DNA of 64,000 nucleotides, taken from the NCBI GenBank assembly GCA_008692225.1, contig VICG01000008.1, forward strand, positions 372,001-436,000, in the 5' to 3' direction. The DNA is from Monilinia fructicola. Lineage: Eukaryota > Ascomycota > Leotiomycetes > Helotiales > Sclerotiniaceae. The position numbers and the translations under genes are program-made. The notes beneath the pieces are model-generated. The model saw only the letters and a list, made by a program, of their open reading frames with translations. It was not told where the DNA came from and made no database searches. Shown here in pieces: positions 45,122 through 57,772 of the stretch. The stretch's first letter is position 1. Each line of letters begins with the position of its first letter.

Positions 45122-46520
45122 GGTTGATTGGTGGTTTTTTTTATGTACATTGATTCTACGATCCTCTTTTCCTATTGTGTATGGGCTCTCTCTTGGTTAA
45201 CTCGGCGTTGAAAGTTGAGAGGTAAGGTTGAGGTTTAGGATTGAAAGCATTTTTGAGCGTGCATGGGGGTAGTTGGTATTTGGAGCGAGTTTTTCTTGGT
45301 ATGGATGGCGTTGGTATTGAAATTGGTTATGCAGGTTGCGTTGTGTGTGCTATTTGTGTAGGTTGTCTTGTTGGAATTGTGAGGGATGTTATGAAATGGG
45401 TGGGAGGTGAGGGGAGGCAGTAGTGTGTGGGGGAGGGGGGAAGTGGGGATTGGAAAGGAAGGAGGGCGAGGAAAGGTGTTGGGTGGTTATGAGAACGAGA
45501 GGATGGATGGTAGAGGTGGAGATGGAGGATTGGAGTAGAGATTGAGGATTTGGGAAAGGTGGGATAGAATGGAAAGGATATATGGGGGGTGAATATGATG
45601 GGGGGCGGGGGAAGCGAAGCGAGGAAAGGAAGAGCGGAGACTTAAGGGTGGTCGGTGGTATATTTGTAGATAGATATATGCTGCGGTCTGGATTATATTA
45701 GATATATCGCAACATGAACTGCTAATATTGGTATTATTACTCTTGTCCTTACCATAAATGCAATGGGTGTTTTTGGGTGTTTTCTTATGATTTGGATATA
45801 CATACATATATACGTACATACAAGCCCCAACAACAAAGATCGAATACAACACACCCCCCTTTCCCCTCCAAAATCCTCAAGTCCTCAAACCAGCCCATCC
45901 ATCCATCCGTTCATCCTACTCTTGACCCATTCAACTTCCAATCCCAATCTCCCAAACCACTCAACATATCCCAACACTACAATCAACACAACCCATCCCC
46001 ATAGAATCACTCAACATCAACAATCCACCCATCTAACCAATCAATCATCAAATGATCCATCCCATCCCATCCCCCCATCCTCAAGCCTCCATTCTTCATT
46101 TTCCATCCTGACAACCCGACCCTCTCTCCCAACAACCATATACCTCACCACTCACGAAACCCATCGATCGACACATATACACACACACACACACATACAA
46201 GCCGAAAAACTTCTCCGGCGCACTTGAATCTTGCATACATTTATCTATCCATCTATGCACCATTTCTTAACACAAGACATCTGAATCTTTAAATCCATGA
46301 ATCTCTGCACCTCCAGTATCCAACTATACAACCAAAAACAAAACCATAACCAAACCGAAGACAAATCCAAAAAACAAATCCAAAACCAAAACCAAACAAA
46401 AAAGAAATAAATTTGAAAAAAAAAGAAAATAACCCCCCCCCCATACCCCCCGATGCATCCTCTCGCGAATCAGCTCCCCTTCCTCCATCCCTCAAACCGC
46501 GTCCCCTCTAATGTAAAACC

Positions 46521-46602
46521 CATTTCATTTCATTTCATCCCATTTCATTTCATTTCATCCCATTTCATTTCATTTCATCCCATTTCATTTCATTTCATCT
46601 CC
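46521..46602. repeat. (CATTTCATTTCATCC)n minisatellite
   Basis: Around five copies of a 15-base unit made of CATTT/CATCC subunits. The flanks continue with AATCTCCAATCCA repeats to about 46720. Confidence 0.85.
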
Positions 46603-47267
46603 ATATTCATCTCATCTTATCTCTCTCCCCATCTCCCCTCCACAATAAATCTCCAATCCAAATCTCCAATCCAAATCTCCAATCCAAATCTCAAATCCCA
46701 AATCTCAAATCCCAAACCCCAAATTCCATCCCTCACCCCCCTCTTTCCTCTCCTCTCCCTCCCCTCCTCTCCCCTCCCCTCCTCCCCCTTCAATCACCTC
46801 CTCCCCCCTTCCTCTCCCCTCCCCTCCCCTCCCCTTCTACACCCCCACCCCCCAAATCATAAACCCCAAAAAGGAAAAGACGCCAAAGACCTTGGAAATT
46901 TATATATACACCCAATCCCAATCCCAATCCCAATCCCAATCCGAATCCCAATCCGAATCCCAAAAACACTCATCATAACCCTAAACAAATAAGTGAGCAA
47001 GCCAAAGCCAAAACCAAAGCCAAAACCAAAACAATCAATCAACCAACCAATCAACCAATCAACCAACCAAAAGCAAAAGCAAAAGCAAATAACAAATACC
47101 TCAAACAAGAAAAGAACCCCCCCCCCCTCCTAAAAAAAGCAAACAAAGTAAAAGAAACCCCCAAAAAAAATAAAAAAAAAATAAAAAAAATCATGCATAT
47201 ACATACGATTATGATTAGGTCTAGGGAGATGATCTGCGAGTTGGAAAGGTATATATATATATGTGTG

Positions 47268-47299
<32 letters not shown>

Positions 47300-47388
47300 C
47301 CAACAGCTGGAATGCTAGAGTTGAGAGGGAGGGAGGGAGGGAGAGAATTCAGATTTGATATCTCTCTATTTTGTTCACTTATTCATTC

Positions 47389-47526
47389 ATCCAGCCATCC
47401 AACCATCCAACCATCCAACCAACCATCCATCCATCCATCCATCCATCCATCCATCCATCCATCCATCCATCCATCCATCCATCCATCCATCCATCCATCC
47501 ATCCATCCATCCATCCATCCATCCAT
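47389..47526. repeat. (CATC)n tetranucleotide array
   Basis: A long run of CATC units preceded by CAACCATC variants. It translates to a Ser-Ile-His-Pro periodicity in all three plus frames, which is an artefact. Confidence 0.92.
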
Positions 47527-48212
47527 TCACTCATTTCAAACACAAAACACATCATACACTCCTCAAAAATTGGATTTCCTCAAACTGATTATTTCATTTG
47601 CTTCTCCCCCGGAATGATCTTACTGTACAAGAGAGAGCTACTACATCGACCTAACCTTGAGAGCTAGAAGTTGTCACTAATCACTTTCACCCATCAACCA
47701 GCCTTTTGATATCATCCCATCATGATGAACCATGTTATCCCTTTCCATGCTCAATCACCATCACCATGCTGAAACCCAACCAGATCAGAGATGAGAAAAA
47801 CCAAACAAAACAGGGAATCAAGTGCAATTGCAGAACCAAACTTTGGCCGCCCACCTGCTTGCCTAAAGCCCACCCCTCCCACCCAACCAACCACCTTACA
47901 CACGCCCCCCTCCCTTCTACCATATTCAGAATCCCAAACTATGGCAAGGTTTATTAATCTCATTATCGCAAATTGAGTTCTGTTTTGATGAAGTTGTGGA
48001 AGTACGTCTGTGCAGATCAAGTGAAAGAAAAGCCCCCCGTATAAAAAAAGATAGAAAAAAAAAAGACACCTTGAACACCTTCGGAAGCAACATTAAAAAG
48101 AATCGAATCCCGCAAGACACGAATGGTGTAGAACACTCTTATATTATGTGCCGGGTATCAAGTTTTAAAGACTGATTCGACCCGTTTCGTGTAATGGGAC
48201 TGCGCCATCGTA

Positions 48213-49132
48213 TTATGATTGATGTGCTTGCTGTTGCGGGATGCCAGCTTGTGGAGGCATGTATCCTCCTCGTTGTTGATGAGCCATATAATTTTGGTAC
48301 GCAAGAGCTTGTTGCTGTTTCCGCCGATAGCCCTTGTACATTACCATAACCTGGATGCATTTGCGGCACCTGTTTGTGGCATGCCGGGACGACCTTGCTG
48401 CTGTGGCGGTAAATGCTGTGGAGTTGGCTCTTCTGGTGATTCGACGGTATTTTCCATCATCAACTCCATTCTCGCCATTGCCGGTAGGTTCGGGGGCGTT
48501 CAAGCATGCCTGGTTGATGTTAGTTGGGATCAAGTTTTTTTTTGTCGTCATTATCATCATCATCATCAACATCATCATCATCATCAAACAGAGTGAGGCT
48601 GAGATATTGCGCGCATACCTGAATCAAATTCTTTCCTTCCGCTTTGGTGACCAAAGGTTGAAGCTTTGGTGTTGTAAAGGTGTAGACGAGACCCGTCTCG
48701 GACACCACTAAGAGAAGGACTTGAGTTCCTGTCAAGACTGACAATTCGTATGCCTAAAAAGCAATCACAACATCAGTCATCATTGTTCGCACACCATCGG
48801 CGCGTCGCATCGCATTGACGCGTGTCATGATTGAGAGCAATAACGATTGACGACTAACCTTCTTCATAATACCCGCCTTTCTTTTGGAAAAAGTGATGTG
48901 GCGACGCGATTTATTCCGTGATAAACTTGATCTCGATTTTTCTTCTTTCGCGACCGGGCTTATCATCATCATCGTCGTCATCATCGGCGGTGGCAGGTCT
49001 TGGACGTTTGATCCCACGAGTATCGCTTCCAGCAATTTGATTTCCATTTCCGACAGCATGTTCATCAAGAGCTGAAGGGGAATTCTGATCGTGTTGATCT
49101 GTGATATCGGCCATTGTGATAAGATTTATCAA
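48213..49132 (-). CDS. mcm1: SRF-type MADS-box transcription factor Mcm1 (four apparent frame breaks)
   Basis: Mcm1 is the fungal SRF-type MADS factor that acts with partners on mating, cell-cycle and development genes. Minus-strand exons are 49132-48859, 48753-48619 and 48509-48213, about 233 aa. An N-terminal run of eight Asp precedes the MADS box (RRKIEIKFIT, KSRRHITFSKRKAGIMKK), then the SAM-type extension (AYELSVLTGTQVLLLVVSE, GLVYTFTTPKLQPLVTKAEG), then ACLNAPEPTGNGENG. The C-terminus is Gln/Pro-rich (QHLPPQQQGRPGMPQ, MHPGYGNVQG, QNYMAHQQRGG). One extra base seems present at about 48911-48915, inside the MADS box. Three more seem present in the last exon, at 48450-48453, about 48360-48375 and about 48320-48335. 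The exon-2 frame and splice sites are intact. Confidence 0.94.
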
Positions 49133-51423
49133 ATATCTAATTGAGGTAAGGTATGACGAGAGTGACTGTTTTGAGGTGGTTGCCGACGACCTTACTGCTT
49201 ATGGGGGAGTGGTGGAGAGGCTGTTGTCCTGCTTTGTCGCAGAAACCTGGTTAACGAAGACTTGATTGAGAATGGTGGTGAATGGGTTGAACCGAGTTTA
49301 TTAATTTTCAGCCAACGGGGAGGGGGGCAAGGAAAAAAAGATGGGCTGAAATTTAACTGGCAGGGCAAACGGGAGCACCTTTTTTTTTATGATTTGTGTA
49401 AATTGCCGAGCACCGAGCAACGCGGTACAAGAGACAAGACAAGACAAGACAATATGAGGATAAAGCAGAGAGAGGGAGGGGGAGAGAGTATGTGTATGTG
49501 TGTATGTGGATGTGGGTGTATCTGTATGTGTATGTATGTATGTATGTATGGAGGGATAGATGGATGGATGGATGTATGTATACAGTTTATGTGGTATTTA
49601 AAATGAAAGAAAAAGGATGGGAAAGGATTGAAGGGATGGAGTGAGTTGAATGGATGAATTGGATGATTAGGTGTATAGATGTATAGATGTATAGATGAAT
49701 AGGTGAATAGATGAATAGATGGATGGAATAGATGAAATGGTTGAATGAATGATGGAAATGGAGGAATGTATAATATTTACCTGATGAGGGAAGAGATGAA
49801 TTTGTAAGTGTACGTAAGTGTACTTGTAATTGATTGTATGGTATTGGACTGGACTGGACTGGACTGGATTGGACTGGATTGGATTGGATTGGATGGTATT
49901 GTGTTGTATGTATGGTATTGTATTGTACTGTGTTGTTTGGTGTGTATAACACGAGAGACCTAGGGATCTGGATTGGTATGTGTAATATGTGAAGTGTGTA
50001 GAGAGTGTGTAGTGTGCAATGTATGCAATGAACGTGTGTAATGGATGTATGTAATGTATAACGTATAACGTATAATGTGTCGTAGTAGCAGTAGCAGTAG
50101 CAGTAGCAGTAGGCAGGTCCGCGGTAGGAATGTGTGGATGGATGTATAGATAGATGGACGGATGTATGGATGTATGAATGTGGTAATGTTGTTTCCTAAA
50201 TAGTAATAAAAAAGAATCAGGATTAGTACAAATTATATACTGGATTGGGACGAGATCAGTTCAATCGTATCCTTATATCAGAACCACCACCAGAATCAAA
50301 ACCAAGACCAAAGCAAAGCCAAAACCGTAGTTAGGTTTGGCGAATGTTCCAGGTTAAGAGATCTCTATCTGGTATAGGAATGGACGGCCATTGATGGATG
50401 GATGATGGTTGCGGTTGCGGAATTTGGTCATGTACTCTGTAGGACTTGGTTGCTTTTGTTTTTTCTTTTTTTTTGCTTCGATTGATTGGCTGATTGGCTG
50501 ATTGGCTGATTGGCTGATTGGCTGGTTGGTGGATGGATGATACGATATGAGATGGGATAGTTGGGTAATAGTATGGGATGGTATGGTTGGTATGGTTGGT
50601 ATACGTACTTGGGAGCTTTGGGTTATGAACTTATGATTATAGTTCTGGTCCGTACCGTACCCGTACCGTACCGTATTGTACCGTGCTGTCCCGTGATGTG
50701 ACAAAAGGGTATAGCGTCTGGTGGTGGTGGGTGGTCACCGGTGGTGGATGATGAGTGATAACGCGTGGAATGGTATCTTTTTCTTGCTGCTTCGATGGCC
50801 CCTTCGTTTGTCCCGTCGTTCGTACTTCCTTCCGTTCGTCCCTTCGTTTCGTGGTACTCGTCCCTGAAAAAGAAGGGGAAAGAGTTCTTTATTTTTTTAA
50901 TGGCAGAGTACAGGACAGGACAGGACAGTAACTGTAAAAAGAAGATGGGGGGGATTAATGGATTGATCAGGCAAAATGGCTGCAGTACGAATGCGGGATG
51001 TGATGAAAAGAGAATAGATTGAGGAAGAAAGCACAGGCGATATTATTTGATTTGTATCTGTATGTGATCTTTTTAGGTTAAAAGTAAAATAAAAAGTCTC
51101 TGGGATTCTGGGCACATAGAGATACTTTCCCGTATACAGAACCGAAACAAAAGATGGGGGAGGCTGGGGTTATGATTTGTGTTGCGGTGGATGGATGGAA
51201 TAATGGATTGTGTGGATTGATGGGATGGGATGGGATGGGATGGATGGATGGATGGATGGATGGATGGTGTGGTATGGGTTGATTGAATTGATTGAATTGA
51301 ATTGATTGATTGTATTGATTCAATTTGAGTGTATGGGTTGTATGGATTATTGTTTTGTATGGAGTGTATGGTACGGTATGGATTGTATGGATGGTGTGGT
51401 TGTGTGGGTTGTATGGATTGTAT

Positions 51424-51481
51424 GATGGATGATGGATGATGGATGATGGATGATGGATGATGGATGATGGATGATGGATGA

Positions 51482-51516
<35 letters not shown>

Positions 51517-51531
51517 TGATGAATGATGAAC
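51424..51531. repeat. (GGATGAT)n then (GAT)n array
   Basis: About ten copies of a 7-base unit pass into a pure GAT run and return to variant units. Confidence 0.88.
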
Positions 51532-51916
51532 GATATGATATGATCTGGATGGTCTGAATAGTAGAGTACAGATTGTACAGTACAATACAGTAATGCTTGC
51601 TTGTATGCTTTCGAATCCTTTTTGGGAAGTTGTGGTCGATACTGGAATGGGAACGTGGTGCTTTCTTGCTATTGTAATAATTGTATAAAACGGATGGGAA
51701 ACTATGAAAAATGAAGTGAAGTAGGATGAATTAAGTAAGGTCTGGAAAATGTGCTCGGTCGGGAAAGTGTGCAGTGCAGCCAGTAGTTCAGTGGGGTCCA
51801 CTTAATGCAATGGTTGATCCTTGTAATAGTCGAGTGGGGCCAGTGGAGTAATGGATAAATGTCTTTCTTGTACTGTTTGGACTATTGTATGCGGGAAGGA
51901 ACGGTGGGGTTGAACG

Positions 51917-51987
51917 TGAGAGTGAGTGAGTGAGTGAGTGAGTGAGTGAGTGAGTGAGTGAGTGAGTGAGAGAGTGAGAGTGAGTGG
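51917..51987. repeat. (GAGT)n tetranucleotide array
   Basis: About 17 nearly perfect copies; the minus-strand translation is a Ser-Leu-Thr-His periodicity. Confidence 0.9.
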
Positions 51988-53100
51988 CAAGGATAAGGAT
52001 ACGGATATAGATGGATATGGAATTAATATGGATATGGATATGGATGATTGAATAAATGAATGGCCTTGAGATGGATACAGTCAATGGATGGCTGATTGAA
52101 TGAATGAATGAATGAATGAATGAATAATCAATCGTGTGGTGTGATTGATTGATTGAATGATTGATTAATTGATGGACAAGGGATATGATGTATTATGATT
52201 TAAAAAATAAAAATATAATCATCCAATCACGTCAATCCAAAGTTAAATTGATAAATGGACGGCATGGAATGGAATGAATGAATGAAAATGGATGAAATAG
52301 GTAATAAAAATGTAGAAAGAATACAGAGTACTCGGTGCTTTTCAATTTCGATTTCTATCTTTTAACTGGTTGATAATCAAATGGTTAGCTCAAGTTCAAG
52401 TTCTAGCATTTCTCCACGTACAGAGGACTGCAAAGTTATTTCACGTAGAAAAGGGTTTGGAAAGGTGATGGATGGATTGGTTGACTCTTCTCTTCATGCT
52501 CTCGGTACAGAGAAGACTCATGTAAAAAGTACAGAGTAGAGAATTCAATAGTGAGATCTGTCAACCAATCGAATCCATGACATGATGGACATTGATACAG
52601 TACAGTACAATAATCTCACACATCTCAACAATCTTATGATCATCAAGGTATATCCTCACTAATCCCATTCCGTCCCCAGTCTTTACTCGGCTCTTGTGCA
52701 GTAAGCTTTCAAGGTGATGGGACTCATGGGAGTAGTAATGGGAGGGAGTGATGGGACTCACGGGACTCACGGGACTCATGGGATGGATGGGACGGATTCA
52801 GAAGAGAAGCACTTGCAAGCATCTTTTTTTACATCTTCCACTCACAATCCCTACGTTACTCAACCTTAAGGTAAACGAGATTAACCAGGGACTTTTAACG
52901 AGAAGAATAGCGTGCACCGGTATCAAAGCCCGGACGGCGCGGATGCTTCTTTTCATGGATGAAGTTGAAATCCCAGATGAAGGGGTGGTGTGGTATGATG
53001 TGTTGAATAATTGGATCTGAATTGGGTTTGCATTTGGGTTTGTGCGTACTGTACTTGTACTGTACATGCTCAAGTGAGTGATGGCGTGGGTGGTGTGTGT

Positions 53101-53157
53101 GATGGCTGTGATGGCTGTGATGGCTGTGATGGCTGTGATGGCTGTGATGGCTGTGAT
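53101..53157. repeat. (GATGGCTGT)n nonanucleotide array
   Basis: About six perfect 9-base copies. The unit is a multiple of three, so it makes an in-frame Met-Ala-Val repeat ORF, which is not supported as a gene. Confidence 0.88.
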
Positions 53158-54419
53158 GGGTGAAGAAGAGGGAGAGGGAGAGGGAGCAGGAGAGAGAGGG
53201 GATCAGAGAGTACTTACTGTAGATGATTCTGATCTCTCACAAACTTTGTATCAGTCGATAAAGAGCGATCGTAATCTTACTTTGGTGCTTCTTTGAAGGC
53301 AACTTTACTTCGAGTACTCTGTACGTACCAGTCAGGACCAGTAACATTAGAAATTGAAACATATGAGCTCATGACCCTTTTGGTGAGGAGTGTTTCCTTC
53401 AATTGGATCGAATTCTAATCTTCTGTGCGCTCAACTGCTCGAGTACTCCGTACATAGTGAACCAAGATGTCTTGTACCGTCCTATGACTCCTATCCTATC
53501 TTGTCCTGTCCTGTCCTGTCCTGTATTCCATCAGAGTCAGAGGCAAACTCAAGCAGTTTTACTCGAGGCAGAGAATTGAATTTTTCTTGGCAATGGGGGA
53601 CGCCATTCAACAGGCTTTCACCCCTTCCCTTGTCTAGATCGGTTTGAGATAAGGTGCTTCGGTCTATATTGGTCAATTCTTACTTACCCTTGATCTCTGT
53701 CTAGATGGGCCGTTGTAAACAATGTACGGGGGACTATATAGCAAAAGATAGAATGTCTTTTAACTCCTAATAATGGTATATGTTCTCCTGAACAAATGCA
53801 GAATTCTTTGCAGTAGTGTGAGAAGGATTTCCCTTGTCCTGTAAGCCCGAGATAATCTCCCGAGTTGTTGGTAAAGTGCAGCAGTATCGGCATGGTGCAG
53901 TGTGTTATATGTATGGATGGAAATTATCATGGTGGTGTGGGGTATGAAGATCAGTGCGACTACCATGTGCACAGTACAAGTATACGGAGTAGTGAGGAAG
54001 ATTGAAACCTTTGAAAATGGAGATGAAGATGCAGAAGGAGAGGAAACAATAGTAGTGGGTGTATGTATATAAAGGCTTGGGAAGAAGAAGATAGAGAGAG
54101 GTGGTACAGTAGGTAGAGGTAGGTTAGAGTGTGGAGTAGACAGTAGATAGTAGACAGTAGACAGTAGGCAGTAGGTAGTAGGTAGTAGGGTAGTAGGTAG
54201 TAGACAGACAATACCTAGATAGACAATAGACAACAAACATACAGACAATACCTAGGTAGACAATAGACAACAAACATCCATATCATAAACAATAACCTTA
54301 GATAGTAGACAATAGACAATAGACATCAGACAATAGATCGATTCTGATAAATCCATATAACAAGCAACCAGCAAAACAATCACTTCCTCCCCTCATCTCA
54401 TTCGAAGTTGTATGAAATT

Positions 54420-55310
54420 TATATAAACGTACCTTACTCAAAAGAGAGTAATTTAACACCTTTCCTAGACAATATTATCCTGGTACTGCCTAGGTGTACT
54501 TAGATAATAGCTATTCAAAAGAGGAATGATTTAGCTATATTTTAGTAATAGGTATATTTAATAGTATTGTATATATTATTTATAAATTATATCTTTTTAG
54601 AAATATTATAGAGACGAGAGCCTTAGGAATGATTTATTTTCTTTTCTTTTTACAATAAATAGAAGCCTTGGGATAATAATAAATAAGAATCTTTTAGGGT
54701 TACCTAAATACTTAAGCGTTAAGGGGAAATACTCGTTTGAATAAAGGAAGTATAATACTTAAAAAGGGTTAGAAACATCTACTCGACTAATAGGTACCAA
54801 CCTACCTAGGTAGGTACTCTGTTTACTATTATATAATGGGTTAGTTAGTTAAAAATTAAGAGTAGAAATAAGGGGAATTTATTAATATTAGAATATTAGA
54901 ATTATTAGAATTATTAGAATTATTAGAATTATTAATTAGAATTATTAGAATTATTAGAATTATTAGAATTATTAGAATTATTAGAATTATTAGAATTATT
55001 AGAATTATTAGAATTATTAGAATTATTAGAATTATTAGAATTATTAGAATTATTAAATAAAAAATTATTTATATTTTATTACTACTATCAAATACTTTAC
55101 TTATTAGTATTATAAATATAATTATTTAAATAATTAAAGGTATTAGAATCTTTATTTATTTATTTAATTATTACTTCTAAGGTTTATTATTTACTCTATT
55201 AATTCGTCTATTTACTTATTCCTATATATGTATATATACTATGTATATACCTAGGTGTATTTATTATATTAAAGTTATCCTTAATACTAAAAGCTCACTA
55301 ATTACGGTAT
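54420..55310. repeat. AT-rich island with TTAGAATTA tandem array
   Basis: About 890 bases of AT-rich, RIP-like DNA. A 9-base tandem array (AATTATTAG unit, about 17 copies with one variant) fills about 54890-55055. A CCTACCTAGGTAGGT palindrome sits inside at about 54802. No inverted or direct terminal repeats were found, so the origin of the island is unknown. Confidence 0.7.
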
Positions 55311-57772
55311 TCAATAAACACAATAGATGAAACTAAGAAACTTTTGCTGATCCCGATTCTAGTTTGATAAGAGAAGAGAGAGACAAGACAGGACAAAATC
55401 TATGTTCTCACCGGCGCCGAGTATTGGGTATATCATTCAATTTGTAATGGATGTTCTTAAGATGAACTAACTCAGATACTATCTATACATTCTTACATAC
55501 TTATGGAGTACCTAGGTATATAAAACAGAAGTAACACATACATAGGTCGATATAGTCTTCAATCAATAATCAATCAATCAGTTGTAATGCAATGCAATAT
55601 TAGAATTACTAGTTACTAGTTACTAGTTACTACTTTACTACTTACTACTTACTACTTTCAAGGTTACTATTTACTACTTACTACTTACTACTCACTACTT
55701 ACTACTTACTACTTATCATCACCACCATCAATGAATGGCCAATCAACAGCTAACCTCTAGCCCGCCTCTTGCATCTTTCGTCCATGTACTGTAACTGAGG
55801 ACACAGATCTCAAGTCTGAATTTCCCCAACAGCTTATGTATGTATGTATGTACTCACTGACCGTGCTACTGATACGTGATACAATCAATCAATTTATTGA
55901 TCAGTTTCCGTTTACCCAGAACAACGGTCATCTCAGATATCTGCACATACCCGTGCATTGGGATCTACCTGGACGTATTCATGTGTGACGATCACACACA
56001 CCTAACGAGAAAGAGTCTTGTAAATTCTCCAGCAAAAATGTCAAAACTTCCTTTTTAGTCCTTCACATGACAAAGTTCGAAGGGGGAAATCAAAATATCG
56101 CTTCAATCGAGCGCGGCAAGGAAAAGGGGTATGAGGGCTTCCCCTTCCCCTTCCCCTTCCCTCCCCCCTTCCTCTTCTCTCCTGAACGTATCTTGATAGG
56201 AATAGAAGTACGAAATACACTTCACAGAATGACTTTCTCCATAAATTCCTGGATATCATAAGCTCTTTTATATCTTTCTGTACTCAATGTATCTGTCAGT
56301 TTTTCATTCTGTTGATACGGTAGATGAGTTTTCAGCCTCAACGGTTATTGAGAACGAACAATGCATAGGAAGGAGTAGTATCAACCATACCTAGATAGAA
56401 AGATATTTTACATTGATTGCATTGTTTACGAGTGAAGTGACATTATTCGATCTGAAGCAACTTGAAGCGGACGATGATACTACATCGACGGGTACTACTT
56501 ATTACTTACTACTACTAGTAATACTATTTACTATATTAACTTTATATTATTATTATTATTTACTATTTTTATTTACTATTTACTATTACTACTTTACTAC
56601 TTACTATTACTTTATTACTTACTATTTATGATCTACAACTGAAAGTTCAACATCTAATTACCATTTTTGTCCTCGAGTTCATGAATATTTATCTTTTCCA
56701 ACTTTCAGCTTGATTTTTGAATCCTTGAAGGAGATCATGAATAAGCAAGCAGCACAAACAAGCACAAGCCTTTCTCATCACTCACTCACTCTCTACACAC
56801 TCTCTCACTCATCACTCTCACTCTCACTCACACTCTCTCTCTCAACACCCCTCACTCATCATCATCATCAGTCTTACTCATCACAACCAAAATTATCAAT
56901 TTTGTCTTTCCCTAAAGTATCAAAGATTTCAATCAACCAATAGAATAATCATGATTCAGTTCCAAAACTCTCCATCCTCTCCTATCATTGGTTCAACTCA
57001 AAATGTGTTTACTTACTACTCCATCATGAAGCAACATTCGAAACGCCAATTGTCAAGAAGAGTCTCCAAAGTCCTTGAACCCCTCTCACATTCACATCTC
57101 GCTGCTACGCCATAATACCATCCCCCTTCAACCACAGTCACACTTTTTTTGTTACAATCTTCTAGAACAATATGATTTAAACCTATTGCACGGCCCATTT
57201 CATGAAGCAATGCAACACAACTCTCTCGTGTGTATGACTGGATGGATGGTACTGGTAAGGGAAGTGTTTTGCTTTCCATACGAAGATGCTAAGATCAGAC
57301 CACGATTAAATGTCCATACCTATGTATGATTTGATGATTTGACTCGACTTTTGCTCCATACCGTTGAACTCTTCCTCTCTTCACAGTCGGCTGGTCTTCT
57401 TCTCTTCCTCTCCATCGCACGAGAGTTTCTTGAACTCTTCTTCCATCCATTCCATTCAATCTCTTATCTTTTCTTCGTCTCAATCTATCTTTCACTTGTG
57501 TCACGCAAAGTACAGTTGTGGATATCGATCTCTCTCTAGACTTCGTGCATTGATTGCTTTACTTCTTTAATTCCTCTTCTCTCTCCTATTCATTCTTTGA
57601 TTGATTTCCGCGTTGAAAGACAAATATACTTCAACCATTGGCCCAGCATCACAAATTTAGGCGCCGGTCGTCCCTTTATTCAAAACACTTCACTCTTCCA
57701 TCCCATCTCTCCTCTTTTAATCTCAATATCGACATCAAGTTGCATAGCTGGTACTATTCAACAAACAACAAG

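Larger units (their letters stand above)
44902..48212. other. Gene-free, simple-sequence-rich region
   Basis: This stretch of 3.3 kb is dominated by tandem arrays and C-rich or A-rich low-complexity DNA. The ORFs in it (for example 45763-46227, 46453-46992, 47261-47667) are translations of repeats. Confidence 0.6.
49133..57772. other. Gene-free region of 8.6 kb between mcm1 and pls1
   Basis: No ORF carries a family signature, and most of the longer ones are translations of repeats (for example 51073-51801). Contents include microsatellites at 49480-49575, 50480-50525 (GATTGGCT units), 51424-51531, 51917-51987, 53101-53157 and 55590-55720, and an AT island at 54420-55310. An ORF on the minus strand at 57016-57279 is of mixed composition but has no recognisable feature. 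Upstream regulatory DNA for both genes must lie here. Confidence 0.55.

Noticed and set aside
47261..47667. ORFs with a Ser-Ile-His-Pro repeat, resembling a repeat-rich surface protein
   Set aside because: The (CATC)n array gives the same periodicity in all three frames, which shows it is a repeat and not a selected protein.
57016..57279. Minus-strand 87-aa ORF upstream of pls1
   Set aside because: Composition is normal but there is no recognisable motif, no intron logic and no support beyond length. It is left as intergenic.
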